Below are positions 48,197-57,582 of a DNA stretch of 64,000 nt, in pieces. Made by a program: the position numbers and the translations under genes. The stretch covers positions 4,844,001 to 4,908,000 of the forward strand of contig NC_012108.1 of the NCBI RefSeq assembly GCF_000020365.1. The letters are read 5' to 3'. Origin of the DNA: Desulforapulum autotrophicum HRM2 (GTDB lineage Bacteria; Desulfobacterota; Desulfobacteria; Desulfobacterales; Desulfobacteraceae). Below the pieces are notes generated by a model. That model made no database searches. It was not told the origin of the DNA and was given only the letters and a program-made list of their open reading frames with translations. Position 1 is the stretch's first letter, and each line of letters starts with the position of its first letter.

Positions 48197-49345
48197 CTAA
48201 TCAACAACGATAATCACCATGGCCTGATCATCATCAGCCGGACAGTCTCCTGCAAACTTGGAGATGTCGTCAACAATTTCTTTAAGAATGACTTCTGGGT
48301 CATCGGAGGCGGCGTTTGAAAACTGTCCCAGCAAGCGGTTCGTCCCGTAACGCTCCTGGGATGCGTTGAATCGGTCGGTGACCCCATCCGTATAAAACAG
48401 AATGCGGTCGCCGGGATGAAGGGTGACTTCGGTCACCGGCACATCGGCATAGGGACCCAATCCCATCAGCAAAACGCTGTCACAGGGAATTTCAGCCGCT
48501 GCTTTTTCCGAAAACCGATAAAGGATAGGGAGTGGATGGCCGGCACAGGCGATTCTGAGGGTCCTTCGGGCGGGATCATAAACAGCATAGACTGCCGTGA
48601 CAAAACTATCCCTGTTCACCTTGCAGAGATTTTCATTGATGAAGGAGAGCATTCTGTCCGGTTCGGCAAGGCCGGTTGAACAGGAGCGAAACAGGGCGCA
48701 AGTCATGGCCATCATGACAGCCGCAGGAGCACTGTGGCCTTCTGCATCGGCGATCAGAACGGCCAGAAGCCCCCCTGGCAGCGTCATAAAATCGTAGTAA
48801 TCGCCACCGGCATAACGACTGGTTTCATAGTGCACTGCCAGTCTCAGCCCGGGGACCTGGGGCAGACGTTCGGGCAGAAGGTTACGTTGAAGCTGGGAGA
48901 CCACCTGCAGCTCGTGCTCCAGCTCATCCCTTTGCTGTTGCACCTCGCGACTGAGACGATGAATCGTCAGGTGGGTATTCACGCGGGCGATGACCTCTTC
49001 GGGCTGGAAGGGCTTGGCAACATAGTCCACCGCCCCCAGCTGAAGCCCACGCACCTTGTCCCCGGTATCATCAAGGGCAGAAAGAAAAATCACCGGAATT
49101 TTCTGGGTGCTTGGATCCGCCTTTAACCGTCGACACACCTCAAATCCGTCGATTCCCGGCATCATTATATCCAGCAAAATGAGATCCGGCCGCGCCTTTT
49201 GGGCAATGGTCAGGGCTGTTTCGCCATTTTTAGCGACCAGCAGCTTGCAGCCGAGCCTTTCCAGGGTGTGCATCAGCACCTGAAGGTTCACAGGTTGATC
49301 GTCAACCAGGAGAATAGATTCCGTGATCTTGATTGTTGCTGTCAT
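48197..49345 (-). CDS. Response regulator with PP2C (RsbU-type) phosphatase
   Basis: Start at 49345 (MTATIKITES), seven bases after AAGGGAG. 382 aa: a receiver (LLVDDQPVN, LLDIMMPGIDG, VIFLSAL, Lys in YVAKPFQ), a short coiled coil and a SpoIIE/PP2C domain with metal-binding GGDYYDF, IADAEGHSAPAA and FYTDGVTD. Presumably phosphorylated by the downstream hybrid kinase and acting on the STAS protein. First gene of the operon; about 100 bp separate it from the kinase. Confidence 0.93.
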   Translation of the reverse strand: MTATIKITESILLVDDQPVNLQVLMHTLERLGCKLLVAKNGETALTIAQKARPDLILLDIMMPGIDGFEVCRRLKADPSTQKIPVIFLSALDDTGDKVRGLQLGAVDYVAKPFQPEEVIARVNTHLTIHRLSREVQQQRDELEHELQVVSQLQRNLLPERLPQVPGLRLAVHYETSRYAGGDYYDFMTLPGGLLAVLIADAEGHSAPAAVMMAMTCALFRSCSTGLAEPDRMLSFINENLCKVNRDSFVTAVYAVYDPARRTLRIACAGHPLPILYRFSEKAAAEIPCDSVLLMGLGPYADVPVTEVTLHPGDRILFYTDGVTDRFNASQERYGTNRLLGQFSNAASDDPEVILKEIVDDISKFAGDCPADDDQAMVIIVVD

Positions 49346-49649
49346 GACCGCTCCCTTGGGCAGGCCGCCCCATGGCCGAAGGCCCATATACCCTCCGTCA
49401 TACTCTTATGCTCTCATGCTCGTAATCTAATACCGCAACCATCAATTCGACACAATAAAAAAGAGAGAAAAGATCAATGGTCAAATCAGGAATATTGAAT
49501 CGCAGCAAATTCTCCAGCGCAGGGCAACCGATGGCTGCCTGCACTTCTTCAGCCAGCCCCAGGACAGCACCGGGCATAACATCGTTGATCATGAAGATGA
49601 AAAAGTAATGAATTTTCTATTCCTTTCCCTGTTCAGGCTTACCAATTAA
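49346..49649. other. Intergenic region
   Basis: About 300 bp. A 64-aa minus-strand frame (49398-49592) has no recognisable domain or clear ribosome site. Likely holds the promoter for the signalling/glgP operon. Confidence 0.3.
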
Positions 49650-50783
49650 TCAACACCCAAGATTTCCGATTATAAGGTTACAAAGGCCGGGCATGTTGAT
49701 GTCATTTTGAAACTTTGTCCAGGAGGCTTCACCTTCAAGGGTATTCTCAGGTTGTCCGTAATTGGTCAAATAAATCACTATCAAATCCAAAGCAGGATCA
49801 ATCAGAAGAAAAGTTCCCGCCCCTCCCATTTTACCAATGGCCCTATTAGAAACAAGATCACCAAAAAATGAGTAGGGCGACTTCCCATACTCCCAGAACC
49901 AGACCTTGGGCCCGCTTAAAATATAATGCAGGTAAGAGGTTGGTGTTTCGTATAACGCCTCATTGGTGACGGCACCGGTCATTTTTCCAACGGTGTGCCT
50001 GCCAAAGAGCCTGTTTCCGCCCAGAATTCCCTGATTCAACAACATGGCGGAAAATTTCAGCATATCCTGTGCAGTGGTAAAAAGACCATCTGAGCCAAGG
50101 ATTCCTCCCATGTTGTGTTCCAGATCCTGACAAAGACTTCCCCGAAGATTCCGGCCGCTGTCCGAGGTTCCCGTGGCAGCGCACCTGGCTTGGTTCTCCG
50201 GTGTGAACATCGTATCTTTCATGTTCAAGGGTTCAAAAATAAATTGCCTGGCAGCGGTTCCAAGATCTGCCCCGAATAGCCGTTCAAGTAGCTTTCCCAG
50301 GATTCTACAGGAAACATCAGAATAAAAAACCCGGGTACCGGGTTGCGCAGAAAGTTTCTGGGTATAGTGCAGTTCCCATACCTTTTCCAGATCTTTTTCC
50401 AATGCGGCTGCCTCACAACCCTGGGGATCCTCAAGGGAGATGCCTGCGGTAAAATTGAGCATATCCCTGAGGGTTACCCTTGTTTTAAATTCATCGGTTC
50501 CAAATTCCGGGAGATAATCAACAAGCTTATTTTCAAGGTTTAACCGCCCCTGTTCAACCAACTTAAAAACCAGAGGCAATGTCACCATTACCTTTGTTAT
50601 GGACTCAATATTGAACAATGTCTGAGGCGTCACTCTCTCTAAAGGAGCATTGGAGTGCTCCACCATGAATCCCCGGCTAAGTTCCACCAGGGTCTCTCCT
50701 TTGTGTGCCACCAACACCTGGCATCCTGAAAATAAACCCTGCTGGATTTTTGATGAAATAAATGATTCAATTAATTTTTTCAT
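49650..50783 (-). CDS. Serine hydrolase of class C beta-lactamase family
   Basis: 377-aa penicillin-binding-like esterase/peptidase. The catalytic SxxK is in FNIESITKVMVTLP (about residue 62), the YxN-type position in FYSDVSCRILGKLLE, and a C-terminal GGAGTF region replaces KTG. No signal peptide (starts MKKLIESFISSK), so it is cytoplasmic, like many EstB-type hydrolases. Substrate unknown. Monocistronic. Confidence 0.85.
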   Translation of the reverse strand: MKKLIESFISSKIQQGLFSGCQVLVAHKGETLVELSRGFMVEHSNAPLERVTPQTLFNIESITKVMVTLPLVFKLVEQGRLNLENKLVDYLPEFGTDEFKTRVTLRDMLNFTAGISLEDPQGCEAAALEKDLEKVWELHYTQKLSAQPGTRVFYSDVSCRILGKLLERLFGADLGTAARQFIFEPLNMKDTMFTPENQARCAATGTSDSGRNLRGSLCQDLEHNMGGILGSDGLFTTAQDMLKFSAMLLNQGILGGNRLFGRHTVGKMTGAVTNEALYETPTSYLHYILSGPKVWFWEYGKSPYSFFGDLVSNRAIGKMGGAGTFLLIDPALDLIVIYLTNYGQPENTLEGEASWTKFQNDINMPGLCNLIIGNLGC

Positions 50784-51427
50784 ACTTCGATTCCCTTTTC
50801 CTGATTAAGGGTTCACTGAAAAATCTGCAATGTTGCTTCAAAATTACGAAATCCTCATTTACAGCAGTACACCCCGGTTCCAGAATTTTTTACGCCATAC
50901 ACACGGGCAATTTTGTGAGCATAGCTCCCCTTCGAGCCGCCCAAACACAGGTTTTCGATCAACCAATAGTTAAGTTGCGGCACGAAAAAGCAAAACCCAG
51001 AAGAGCCGATCTGCCATTCGGATTTTAGGCCGTTTGTTTATCCGTTTCATTACGGCCCATTGTTGGCGAAACCCAAGGTTCTCAATTGCAGATCGTGAAT
51101 TCAATTTAAAGATCAAAATCATGATTAAAAATGTGAAAATTATCGTCTCCATATTGCTTGAGGGCTCTATCAGGCGCTAACCGAATTGTCAATGATTGCA
51201 GCCAAGACAGATTTTTGAGAAGGACAGGCATGACACCTTTATCGCACAACCGACCGGCAAAAGAATAAAAAAAGACACAAAAGGCTTGTATCTTTATTAA
51301 AAAAAGGATAGAGACAGTCCTTTTATTTTCTACTTGGGTTAAAAATCAACAGATCGCCTTTGATTTTTTCATTCATAATTTTATGCAAGGCATTTGTGAA
51401 ATAATATAAGTCACATGGAGTGTTAAG
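50784..51427. other. Divergent intergenic region with E-family repeat
   Basis: About 640 bp between divergent genes. A reversed E-family repeat takes up 50805-50962. From 50963 to 51427 I see no gene; the last 150 bp are AT-rich and should carry the promoter of the CoA-transferase gene. Confidence 0.4.
50805..50962. repeat. E-family dispersed repeat, reverse orientation
   Basis: The reverse complement reads TGATCGAAAACCTGTGTTTGG..GGCTCGAAGGGGAGC..AAATTGCCCGTGTG..ACCGGGGTGTACTGC, matching copies at 40728 and 57388 but more diverged. Unlike the others it lies at the 5' side of a gene (22 bp before the serine-hydrolase start). Confidence 0.7.
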
Positions 51428-52915
51428 ATGAAAACAGCCGGATATCCAATAATTTCGAAACAAGAAGTGGTCTCCCTGATAAAGGATGGAGATACCGTAG
51501 CCTTTAGCGGGTTTACCGCAGCCGGTGCAGCCAAGGCTGTTCCAGCCATGCTGGCTGAACATGCAAGGCAGGAACATGCCCATGGACGTAGCTTCCGGAT
51601 AAGGGTCATCACCGGTGCTTCCAGCGGAAACTATATCGACAATGATCTGGCCGAGGCCAATGCGATTTCATGGCGGGCCCCCTACCAGGGGGGCAAAAAT
51701 CTCAGGGATCAGATCAACAGCCAGGAAGTTGAGTATGTGGACATGCACCTGTCCCATGTGCCCCAGACAGTGAGCGCAGGATTCTTTGGAAAAGTGAACG
51801 TGGCGGTTGTGGAAGCAACCCAGATCACACCGGACGGCAGGGTCTATCTATCCGCCTCCATTGGAGCGTCTCCCACCTGGCTGACCTGTGCTGACAAGGT
51901 GATCATAGAAATTAACCATTGCCACTCCCCCCGCCTGAGCGAATTGGCCGATATTTTCATCATGCCTCCTCCGCCAAGACGCCATCCCATCAATGTTTAC
52001 AACCCCCTGGCTAAAATTGGATGGCCCTTTGCCCAGGTGGATCCCAAAAAAGTGATGGGCATTGTGGAAAATAATGAACCGGACCAGGTCATGGCTTTTA
52101 GCCAGGAAGATGAAACCAGCAAAAAAATCGCAAACCATGTGATTGAATTTTTACTGAACGAAAAACAGTCAGGCCGAATCCCCCCCCAATTATTTCCCCT
52201 CCAGGCCGGTGTGGGCAATACAGCCAATGCCGTGCTGGCCGGGCTAGGACGCCACCCGGATATCCCGCCGTTTTACATGTATTCGGAAGTTTTCCAGGAT
52301 GCCATGCTGGAGTTGATAGATTCTGGCAAACTTTTAGGTGCTTCGGCCACGGCCCTTACCATTGTGCCGGAAAAGCTGAAACAGATCGAAGACAACATGG
52401 ATTTTTACAGCAAAAAAATTGTATTAAGACCCCAGGAAATCTCCAACCATCCAGGCATTATCCGTCGCCTGGGTGTGGTGGCCATTAACACGGCCCTTGA
52501 AATCGACATTTACGGTAATGTAAACTCCTCCCATGTGCTGGGAACCCATGTGATGAACGGGGTGGGTGGCAGCGGCGAATTTGCCCGGAACAGCCATCTG
52601 TCCATTTTCATGACCCCATCCATAGCCAAAGGGGGAAAAATTTCTGCAGTGGTTCCCATGGTCCCCCATGTGGACAACAATGAGCATTCGGTCCAGGTGG
52701 TGGTAACAGAACAGGGGCTGGCAGATCTAAGGGGACTTGGCCCCCTGGAACGCGCAGAAAAAATAATCAATACCTGCGCCCATCCCTTATACCGACCCTA
52801 TTTAAAAGAATATGTAGCCAAGGGCAGCTGTGGTCATATCTGCCACGACCTGACCCGCTGTTTTGAACTCCACCGAAATTTTAAAGAATTTGGGGAAATG
52901 CTCCCCAACTGCTGA
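51428..52915 (+). CDS. Acetyl-CoA hydrolase/transferase (acetate CoA-transferase type)
   Basis: 495-aa family I CoA-transferase. It has GFTAAGAAKAVP near the N-terminus, GVGNTANAVLAGL, a likely catalytic Glu in YSEVFQDAM, GGSGEFARNSHLSIF and VTEQGLADLRGL. Similar to succinyl-CoA:acetate CoA-transferases that acetate-oxidising Desulfobacter-type sulfate reducers use to activate acetate. GGAG precedes the ATG by eight bases. The exact CoA donor cannot be told from sequence alone. Confidence 0.9.
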   Translation: MKTAGYPIISKQEVVSLIKDGDTVAFSGFTAAGAAKAVPAMLAEHARQEHAHGRSFRIRVITGASSGNYIDNDLAEANAISWRAPYQGGKNLRDQINSQEVEYVDMHLSHVPQTVSAGFFGKVNVAVVEATQITPDGRVYLSASIGASPTWLTCADKVIIEINHCHSPRLSELADIFIMPPPPRRHPINVYNPLAKIGWPFAQVDPKKVMGIVENNEPDQVMAFSQEDETSKKIANHVIEFLLNEKQSGRIPPQLFPLQAGVGNTANAVLAGLGRHPDIPPFYMYSEVFQDAMLELIDSGKLLGASATALTIVPEKLKQIEDNMDFYSKKIVLRPQEISNHPGIIRRLGVVAINTALEIDIYGNVNSSHVLGTHVMNGVGGSGEFARNSHLSIFMTPSIAKGGKISAVVPMVPHVDNNEHSVQVVVTEQGLADLRGLGPLERAEKIINTCAHPLYRPYLKEYVAKGSCGHICHDLTRCFELHRNFKEFGEMLPNC

Positions 52916-52936
52916 CTGGAAAGAGAAGTCAAATAG

Positions 52937-52989
52937 ATGGGGGGCAGAGCTCAGGGACTCGGAAATAAAAAACCTGCTCCGCCCCCCAT
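52937..52989. terminator. Hairpin between convergent genes
   Basis: ATGGGGGGC-AGAGC pairs with GCTC-CGCCCCCCAT around a 25-base loop. It lies 21 bp after the CoA-transferase stop and 20 bp before the end of the convergent MBL gene. There is no strong T run, so its role as a two-way terminator is probable, not sure. Confidence 0.45.
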
Positions 52990-53008
52990 AGTGGAGTGGG
53001 GTTCTCCT

Positions 53009-53758
53009 TCAGAATCTCTTGAAGATGGTATCTGGCAGGCTCACTTTTTTCCCAACTCCTCCTGCAATATATTTTTCCTTAAAACTTTCCTTAAACATTT
53101 CTTTGGCCAGGTCACCGCTGCAGTGAGTTGAACACACATGCTTGACTGCTTCATTTTGCAGAGATTGTATCACTTGTTGTATCGCTGCAGGATTCTCATC
53201 CAGCAGATGAAATCCTCCCATTAACAGAAGGATCTCTTTGTCCATAATCTGTCTGGCCTTTCTGGCAATATTGACAATGCCGGGATGAGCACAGCCGGTT
53301 ATGACGACCAGGCCTTCCTTTGTATCGATGATCATTGATTGTTCACCTATACAATCTTCGGCCATAACTCCAGTCGAGTATACATGATCAAAAAGTTCGG
53401 TTGCCTGATAGTCGAGAACAGTTAGATCCTGGACTTGATTTTTTAAATCATTCAGCAAAAACTTCGAGAGTGAGTCAGGTGCAAAAATATGCAGGTTTGG
53501 GTTTTCTTCTATAACTGAGTCAACACCTCCTATATGGTCCCAATGTGGGTGAGAGATAAAAAGTGTATCAATATTTTTGACGTTTAAGCCTGAAGTTTGT
53601 ATATTTCTTAAAAGTACATGCCCATTGCTGCCGGTATCAAAAAGTATTGTATGATTGGGCAGTTGCAAAAAAGCCGAAAATCCCCAGAGGGAAGTGAGAT
53701 CCGGATTATAGTGATAATTATCAAAAACGATGGTGATTTCCATATCATGTGCTTTCAT
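53009..53758 (-). CDS. MBL-fold metallo-hydrolase (dihydropterin-type subfamily)
   Basis: Start at 53758 (MKAHDMEITIVFDNY), nine bases after AAGGAA. 249 aa with metal motif SHPHWDHIGG, ILFDTGSNG, GLVVITGCAHPGIVNI, MGGFHL and a C-terminal STHCSG. It resembles the family named for 7,8-dihydropterin-6-methyl-aminobenzene-phosphate synthase, found in many anaerobes. It lies 17 bp behind a radical-SAM remnant and near a glycine-rich small gene, genes that often travel together with MinD-type ATPases and NifX/NifB-like proteins. Function unknown. Confidence 0.85.
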   Translation of the reverse strand: MKAHDMEITIVFDNYHYNPDLTSLWGFSAFLQLPNHTILFDTGSNGHVLLRNIQTSGLNVKNIDTLFISHPHWDHIGGVDSVIEENPNLHIFAPDSLSKFLLNDLKNQVQDLTVLDYQATELFDHVYSTGVMAEDCIGEQSMIIDTKEGLVVITGCAHPGIVNIARKARQIMDKEILLLMGGFHLLDENPAAIQQVIQSLQNEAVKHVCSTHCSGDLAKEMFKESFKEKYIAGGVGKKVSLPDTIFKRF

Positions 53759-53775
53759 TTTGCAAATTCCTTTTT

Positions 53776-54021
53776 TCAACTCCCACACCGCTGGCATTTC
53801 ATGACGAGCGACTGGAGGCCTTTCCATGCGTATTGGGTAAAAACTTTCGCTATGCTTTTGAATTCAGGGATAGAAGTTGGTTGAACTGCCATACTTTTAA
53901 GCTGGTTTTCCCGTACCCTGCAGATCCCCTCCTTACTCTCCTTGATATGGCAGCGGTGGTTGCATAAGCCGCAGAGACCATCATTTCCATTCAAGTATTG
54001 AATCCTTAGCAGCCTGAACAT
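53776..54021 (-). pseudogene. N-terminal remnant of AmmeMemoRadiSam-type radical SAM protein
   Basis: An 81-aa frame whose first half (CGLCNHRCHIKESKEGICRVREN) matches the N-terminal cysteine domain of PflA-like AmmeMemoRadiSam enzymes (pattern CxLCPHxCxIxEGxxGxCxVREN). The radical SAM barrel with CxxxCxxC is absent; the frame ends in CQRCGS. Either a truncated pseudogene or a retained small Cys protein. It lies between the small glycine-rich gene and the MBL gene. Confidence 0.6.
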
Positions 54022-54078
54022 GAAGTAAAGCTATCAGAATCACCAGCAACAGTTAATCATAAGCTTGCCCCCTTTATT

Positions 54079-54219
54079 TTACTTTTGGGTTGTTTTCTTA
54101 GTTCCTTTCTTCCCCCCAGTCATCGGCCCTTGCCCAGAGCCTTTGCCCTTACCCTTCCCTTTTCCATGACCGTCTTTAGGCCCCTGACCTTTTGGCCCAG
54201 TACCATCTTTATTTGGCAT
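54079..54219 (-). CDS. Small glycine/lysine-rich protein (DUF5320-like)
   Basis: 46 aa beginning MPNKDGTGPKGQGPKDG, then a GKGKGKG run and PMTGGKKGTKK. A strong AAGGAGG sits eight bases before the ATG. The opening resembles the family MPxxDGTGPxGxGPxTGRG found next to NifX/MinD/MBL gene groups in sulfate reducers and other anaerobes. The usual C-terminal coiled coil is missing. Role unknown. Confidence 0.65.
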   Translation of the reverse strand: MPNKDGTGPKGQGPKDGHGKGKGKGKGSGQGPMTGGKKGTKKTTQK

Positions 54220-54525
54220 ATTAATGACCTCCTTCCTGTTTGCAAACGTCATTTTCACTGTCGCCAGCTGTTTGACGTTCAGTGCAAAAAAATGTTATCT
54301 GCCATTTATTCTTTTCTTACATATACCTCGCCACAGTCAAACGTAAATGGTATTTTACGTTTGTTCCGATATTTTTTATCCTTAAATAAATATCATTTTT
54401 GGCTATTTGACCATCAAGTGATGGTTTACTGGAGGCACGCCAAAAAGAGCCTGCTTTTAATCCTCAAAATGGATATCATAAGCAGTTCTTGGCCCCAAAC
54501 GCTTTCACTATGGGAGTATGTCAAT
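54220..54525. other. Intergenic region
   Basis: About 300 bp, AT-rich, between the small glycine-rich gene and the lipoprotein gene. A + strand frame across it is antisense to the small gene and has no family likeness. No repeats or RNA recognised. Confidence 0.35.
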
Positions 54526-55029
54526 TCATCCATTTTTTAAAAAATAAAGTAGCAGTTTGTCCCCATCTTCTGGTGGGGCTGAAATCCAGTATCCCAGTTG
54601 TTCCTGGCAAAAGACATAGTGTACTTGTCCCATCCCAAGAAACTTATACACTTTGATTTTGTTACGGATAAAGGTTTCTGGGTCATGGAATGGTGAACGA
54701 GGATTGCTCACCATTTTATCTGCCATGACCTCAGCCTGCTCTCTGGTCAAATCCGCGGTTTTGCTGCGTGATATCCAGATCATGGCGGGGCGTTTCCCCG
54801 TTAGCTGGTAGGTGCCGATGGCCCCAGCTTCTACGATAATATCTTTGCCATGCAGGCTGTTGATTTGTTCCAGGGCTTCAGTGCCAGTGATCAGCTGAAT
54901 CTGCTGCCATTCGCCGATACTTTTCGGTAATAATGAACCGAGGTTCTGTTGTTTTTTAGCTTGCTGGCTGCAAGCACATAGCAAGGAGAACAGCAAAAGT
55001 GACAAGCCAATTGTAATTGTCCGTTTCAT
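54526..55029 (-). CDS. Putative lipoprotein
   Basis: Start at 55029 (MKRTITIGLSLLLF), with GGAG eleven bases upstream. 167 aa with lipobox LLCAC (Cys about residue 20). The mature part is mixed alpha/beta with two cysteines (FCQEQ..) and no family I recognise. It lies 47 bp after the chemoreceptor gene in the same direction, so it may be co-transcribed and act as a periplasmic partner. Confidence 0.65.
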   Translation of the reverse strand: MKRTITIGLSLLLFSLLCACSQQAKKQQNLGSLLPKSIGEWQQIQLITGTEALEQINSLHGKDIIVEAGAIGTYQLTGKRPAMIWISRSKTADLTREQAEVMADKMVSNPRSPFHDPETFIRNKIKVYKFLGMGQVHYVFCQEQLGYWISAPPEDGDKLLLYFLKNG

Positions 55030-55075
55030 AACAAAAAAAGCTCCATTTCTTTTTCGTTTCAAGTGATTTCTTTTT

Positions 55076-57175
55076 TTAAAGTTTAAATTGTTTCACCATT
55101 TGGGTCAGGTTTTCTGCAAGCCTGGAAAGTTCAATGGCACTTTCATTTACCTGGGTGCTGCCCGTGTTCATGTCTGAAGCAGCCTGGTTCACCTCTGAAA
55201 TCTCCCGAGTCACCTCCCCGGCAACACACGAGATCTGATTGACATTTTCATTAATTTCCTGCAGGCCCTGGGCAGCCTGGCTCACATTGTTTGAAATTTC
55301 CTGGGTGGTGGCGGATTGTTCTTCAATTGCCGTGGCAATCGTGTTTACAATATCATTAATGTCAGTAATAACCATGGTAATGGATTCAATGGCAGCAATG
55401 GATTCAGCCGTGGTGGTCTGAACGCCTGAAATCTTTTCATTAATCTCTCCAGTTGCTTCTGCCGTCTGCTGGGCAAGGGACTTAATCTCTCCTGCCACAA
55501 CGGCAAATCCTTTACCTGCCTCTCCTGCTCTTGCCGCTTCAATGGTGGCGTTGAGAGCCAGAAGGTTGGTCTGGGCAGAAATATCAGCAATGGCGTCCGT
55601 GACCTTGGAAATCTGGGCAGAGGCCTTTCCCAACGCTTCCACTTTTCCGGCGACCTCCTTGGCTTTTTTAACTGCCTGGGAAGTAATTTCGCTGCCTTTG
55701 GCGGTATTGCCTGCGATCTCAGTAATGGTGGCAGTCATCTCTTCTGAGGCAGCAACTATCATTTGAATATTGGTGGTGGTCTGTTCCGTGGCTGCGGCCA
55801 CACTGTTCATATTGGTGGCCATCTCCTCGGCAGCAACAGCCACAGTGTTTGATTTCTCTGCTGTTTGCTCAGAATTGCCACTCATCTGCTCTGAAATGGC
55901 TGAGAGCTCTGTAGAAGAAGCCGTCAGGGTCTGGGTGCCCCCTGCAATATCTGAAAACATGGATCTTAAATTTCCAGACATCGTGTTCAGAGCATTTGCG
56001 AGAATTCCGATTTCATCTTTCTGGTGAATATCAAGTTTGTGGGTCAGGTCTCCCCTGGCAATTTCCTGGGCCATCCCAACCGTTTGGATAATGGGAGCGG
56101 AAATGGATCTGCTGACCCCAAAGGCTATAAATGTAACAACAATAGCTGCCGTCAATGCAATGATCCAGATGAACCATTTTAATGCTTTAATGGGTGCAAA
56201 GGCTTCTGCTTCATCAATCTCCGCCAGAAGTCCCCAGGAGGAGAGACCAACGGTTATTGGTACATAAGCGGATAAAACCGGATTGCCGTTATAGTCGATA
56301 ACGATCTTTCTCCCTGTTTTTCCCGACAGAACCGCATTTCCAGCCACTGTATCCACCGCGCCGTTTGCTGGATTGGCAAAAGAGGCAATTACCGAATGGT
56401 TGATCGGATCCAGGAATGAATCCGACCGCATGAGCCTGTCTTGACCGATCAGATAGGTTTCCCCGGTTTCCCCCATCCCATCCCGTTCCTGCATGATCTT
56501 GTTAATGGCGTCAATGGAGAATTGAAAAACAAGGATACCAATGGTTTCTCCCCTCTCTTTTATTGGGGCGGCAATGAACTGAGCCGGTGCATTTTTGGAC
56601 GGTGAATAGGGTTTGGTATCTGAAATGATAATTTTTCCCTCTTTGGCGGCAAGACGCCACACATCCCGAAGAGACGAATCAATATCCGCTGCCCGTTGCC
56701 CAAAATCCAACTCCTTGGTAACGGTGAAGAAAGTATCGCCGTGATCCGTATCCATGAGGAAAATATCATAATACCCATATTGTTCCATATAATGCTTAAA
56801 GGTTGGAAAATAAAGGTCATGGACAGACCGATAACCATCCGGGGCATCATAGGCTTCATCGGTATGGCCCTTAATTTTTCCACCCTCAACCCCGCCATCG
56901 GCCTCAAATGCCGCATCAATCGCTTTCATTGCTTCAATTGTGAATGGATTGTTGGCAAGGACCTTGACATCCCCTATTCTTTCAGAAAGATAGGATTCAA
57001 TTTGAAACTTCTTAATTTGCCGGATTGCTTCTAATTTGTTGAAGGCTTCGGTGGAAAGTGCTGTGGAAGAAGATTTCACGGCCAGAAACCCCAAAATCAT
57101 GAGGGGAAGAATACTGACTGCCAGAAACGCGCTGATCAGTTTGGTTCCCAGTTTAATATCTTTAACAAATGCCAT
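55076..57175 (-). CDS. Methyl-accepting chemotaxis protein with Cache sensor
   Basis: 699 aa. TM1 is at about 13-33, a dCache-type periplasmic domain at about 38-325 ([41 protein letters not shown]), and TM2 at about 335-357. HAMP and a long cytoplasmic coiled coil follow, with the conserved tip [27 protein letters not shown] precedes the ATG. Ligand unknown. No CheA/W genes nearby, so it should feed a central chemotaxis system. Confidence 0.95.
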   Translation of the reverse strand: MAFVKDIKLGTKLISAFLAVSILPLMILGFLAVKSSSTALSTEAFNKLEAIRQIKKFQIESYLSERIGDVKVLANNPFTIEAMKAIDAAFEADGGVEGGKIKGHTDEAYDAPDGYRSVHDLYFPTFKHYMEQYGYYDIFLMDTDHGDTFFTVTKELDFGQRAADIDSSLRDVWRLAAKEGKIIISDTKPYSPSKNAPAQFIAAPIKERGETIGILVFQFSIDAINKIMQERDGMGETGETYLIGQDRLMRSDSFLDPINHSVIASFANPANGAVDTVAGNAVLSGKTGRKIVIDYNGNPVLSAYVPITVGLSSWGLLAEIDEAEAFAPIKALKWFIWIIALTAAIVVTFIAFGVSRSISAPIIQTVGMAQEIARGDLTHKLDIHQKDEIGILANALNTMSGNLRSMFSDIAGGTQTLTASSTELSAISEQMSGNSEQTAEKSNTVAVAAEEMATNMNSVAAATEQTTTNIQMIVAASEEMTATITEIAGNTAKGSEITSQAVKKAKEVAGKVEALGKASAQISKVTDAIADISAQTNLLALNATIEAARAGEAGKGFAVVAGEIKSLAQQTAEATGEINEKISGVQTTTAESIAAIESITMVITDINDIVNTIATAIEEQSATTQEISNNVSQAAQGLQEINENVNQISCVAGEVTREISEVNQAASDMNTGSTQVNESAIELSRLAENLTQMVKQFKL

Positions 57176-57387
57176 ACTTTCTCCTTAACTATCTTAAATC
57201 AATGAACTAAAAACCAACTTTCGGACCTCAGTTTTGATAATCGGGGTCATGCTTGTATTATTGGAGGCTGAATCTTTTATCAGGCTCCATGCTTTTGACA
57301 ATATCTTATCCGCTTTCTAAGCCGAACAAAAGTGTAATAATGCAAGCTTACCCCCCATGCAAGCAGCCAATCACGAAAGTTGATCTT

Positions 57388-57571
57388 TAGTGCCTGACTG
57401 AAAACCTTTGTTTGGATGGCTCGAAGAGGAGCTATGCTCACAAACTTGCCCAGATGCAAGGCGCAAACAAAGCTGAAACCAGAGCGTACATTAGTACGTG
57501 AGGCCCGATTTATAATTTGGTAGCTTTGTGAAGCAACGCAGCAGATAGGTGAGTTTTCGTTCAAACACTAA
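57388..57571. repeat. E-family dispersed repeat
   Basis: The longest copy (TAGTGCCTGACTGAAAACC to GTTTTCGTTCAAACACTA), with an added CGATTTATAATTTGGTAGC near the right end. It starts 12 bp after the stop of the repeat lipoprotein gene. Upstream similarity with 40660-40727 extends to about 57310. Short frames in it are translated repeat. Confidence 0.8.
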
Positions 57572-57582
57572 ATAGCATCCCA

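Noticed and set aside
47341-48213. 290-aa frame opposite the PocR kinase
   Set aside because: Antisense shadow of a strongly supported kinase N-terminus.
49398-49592. 64-aa minus-strand frame
   Set aside because: No ribosome site, no likeness to known proteins.
57280-57564. Similar small frames at 57280-57564, 40622-40894 and 50762-51028
   Set aside because: Translations of the E-family repeat, differing in frame ends and lacking ribosome sites.
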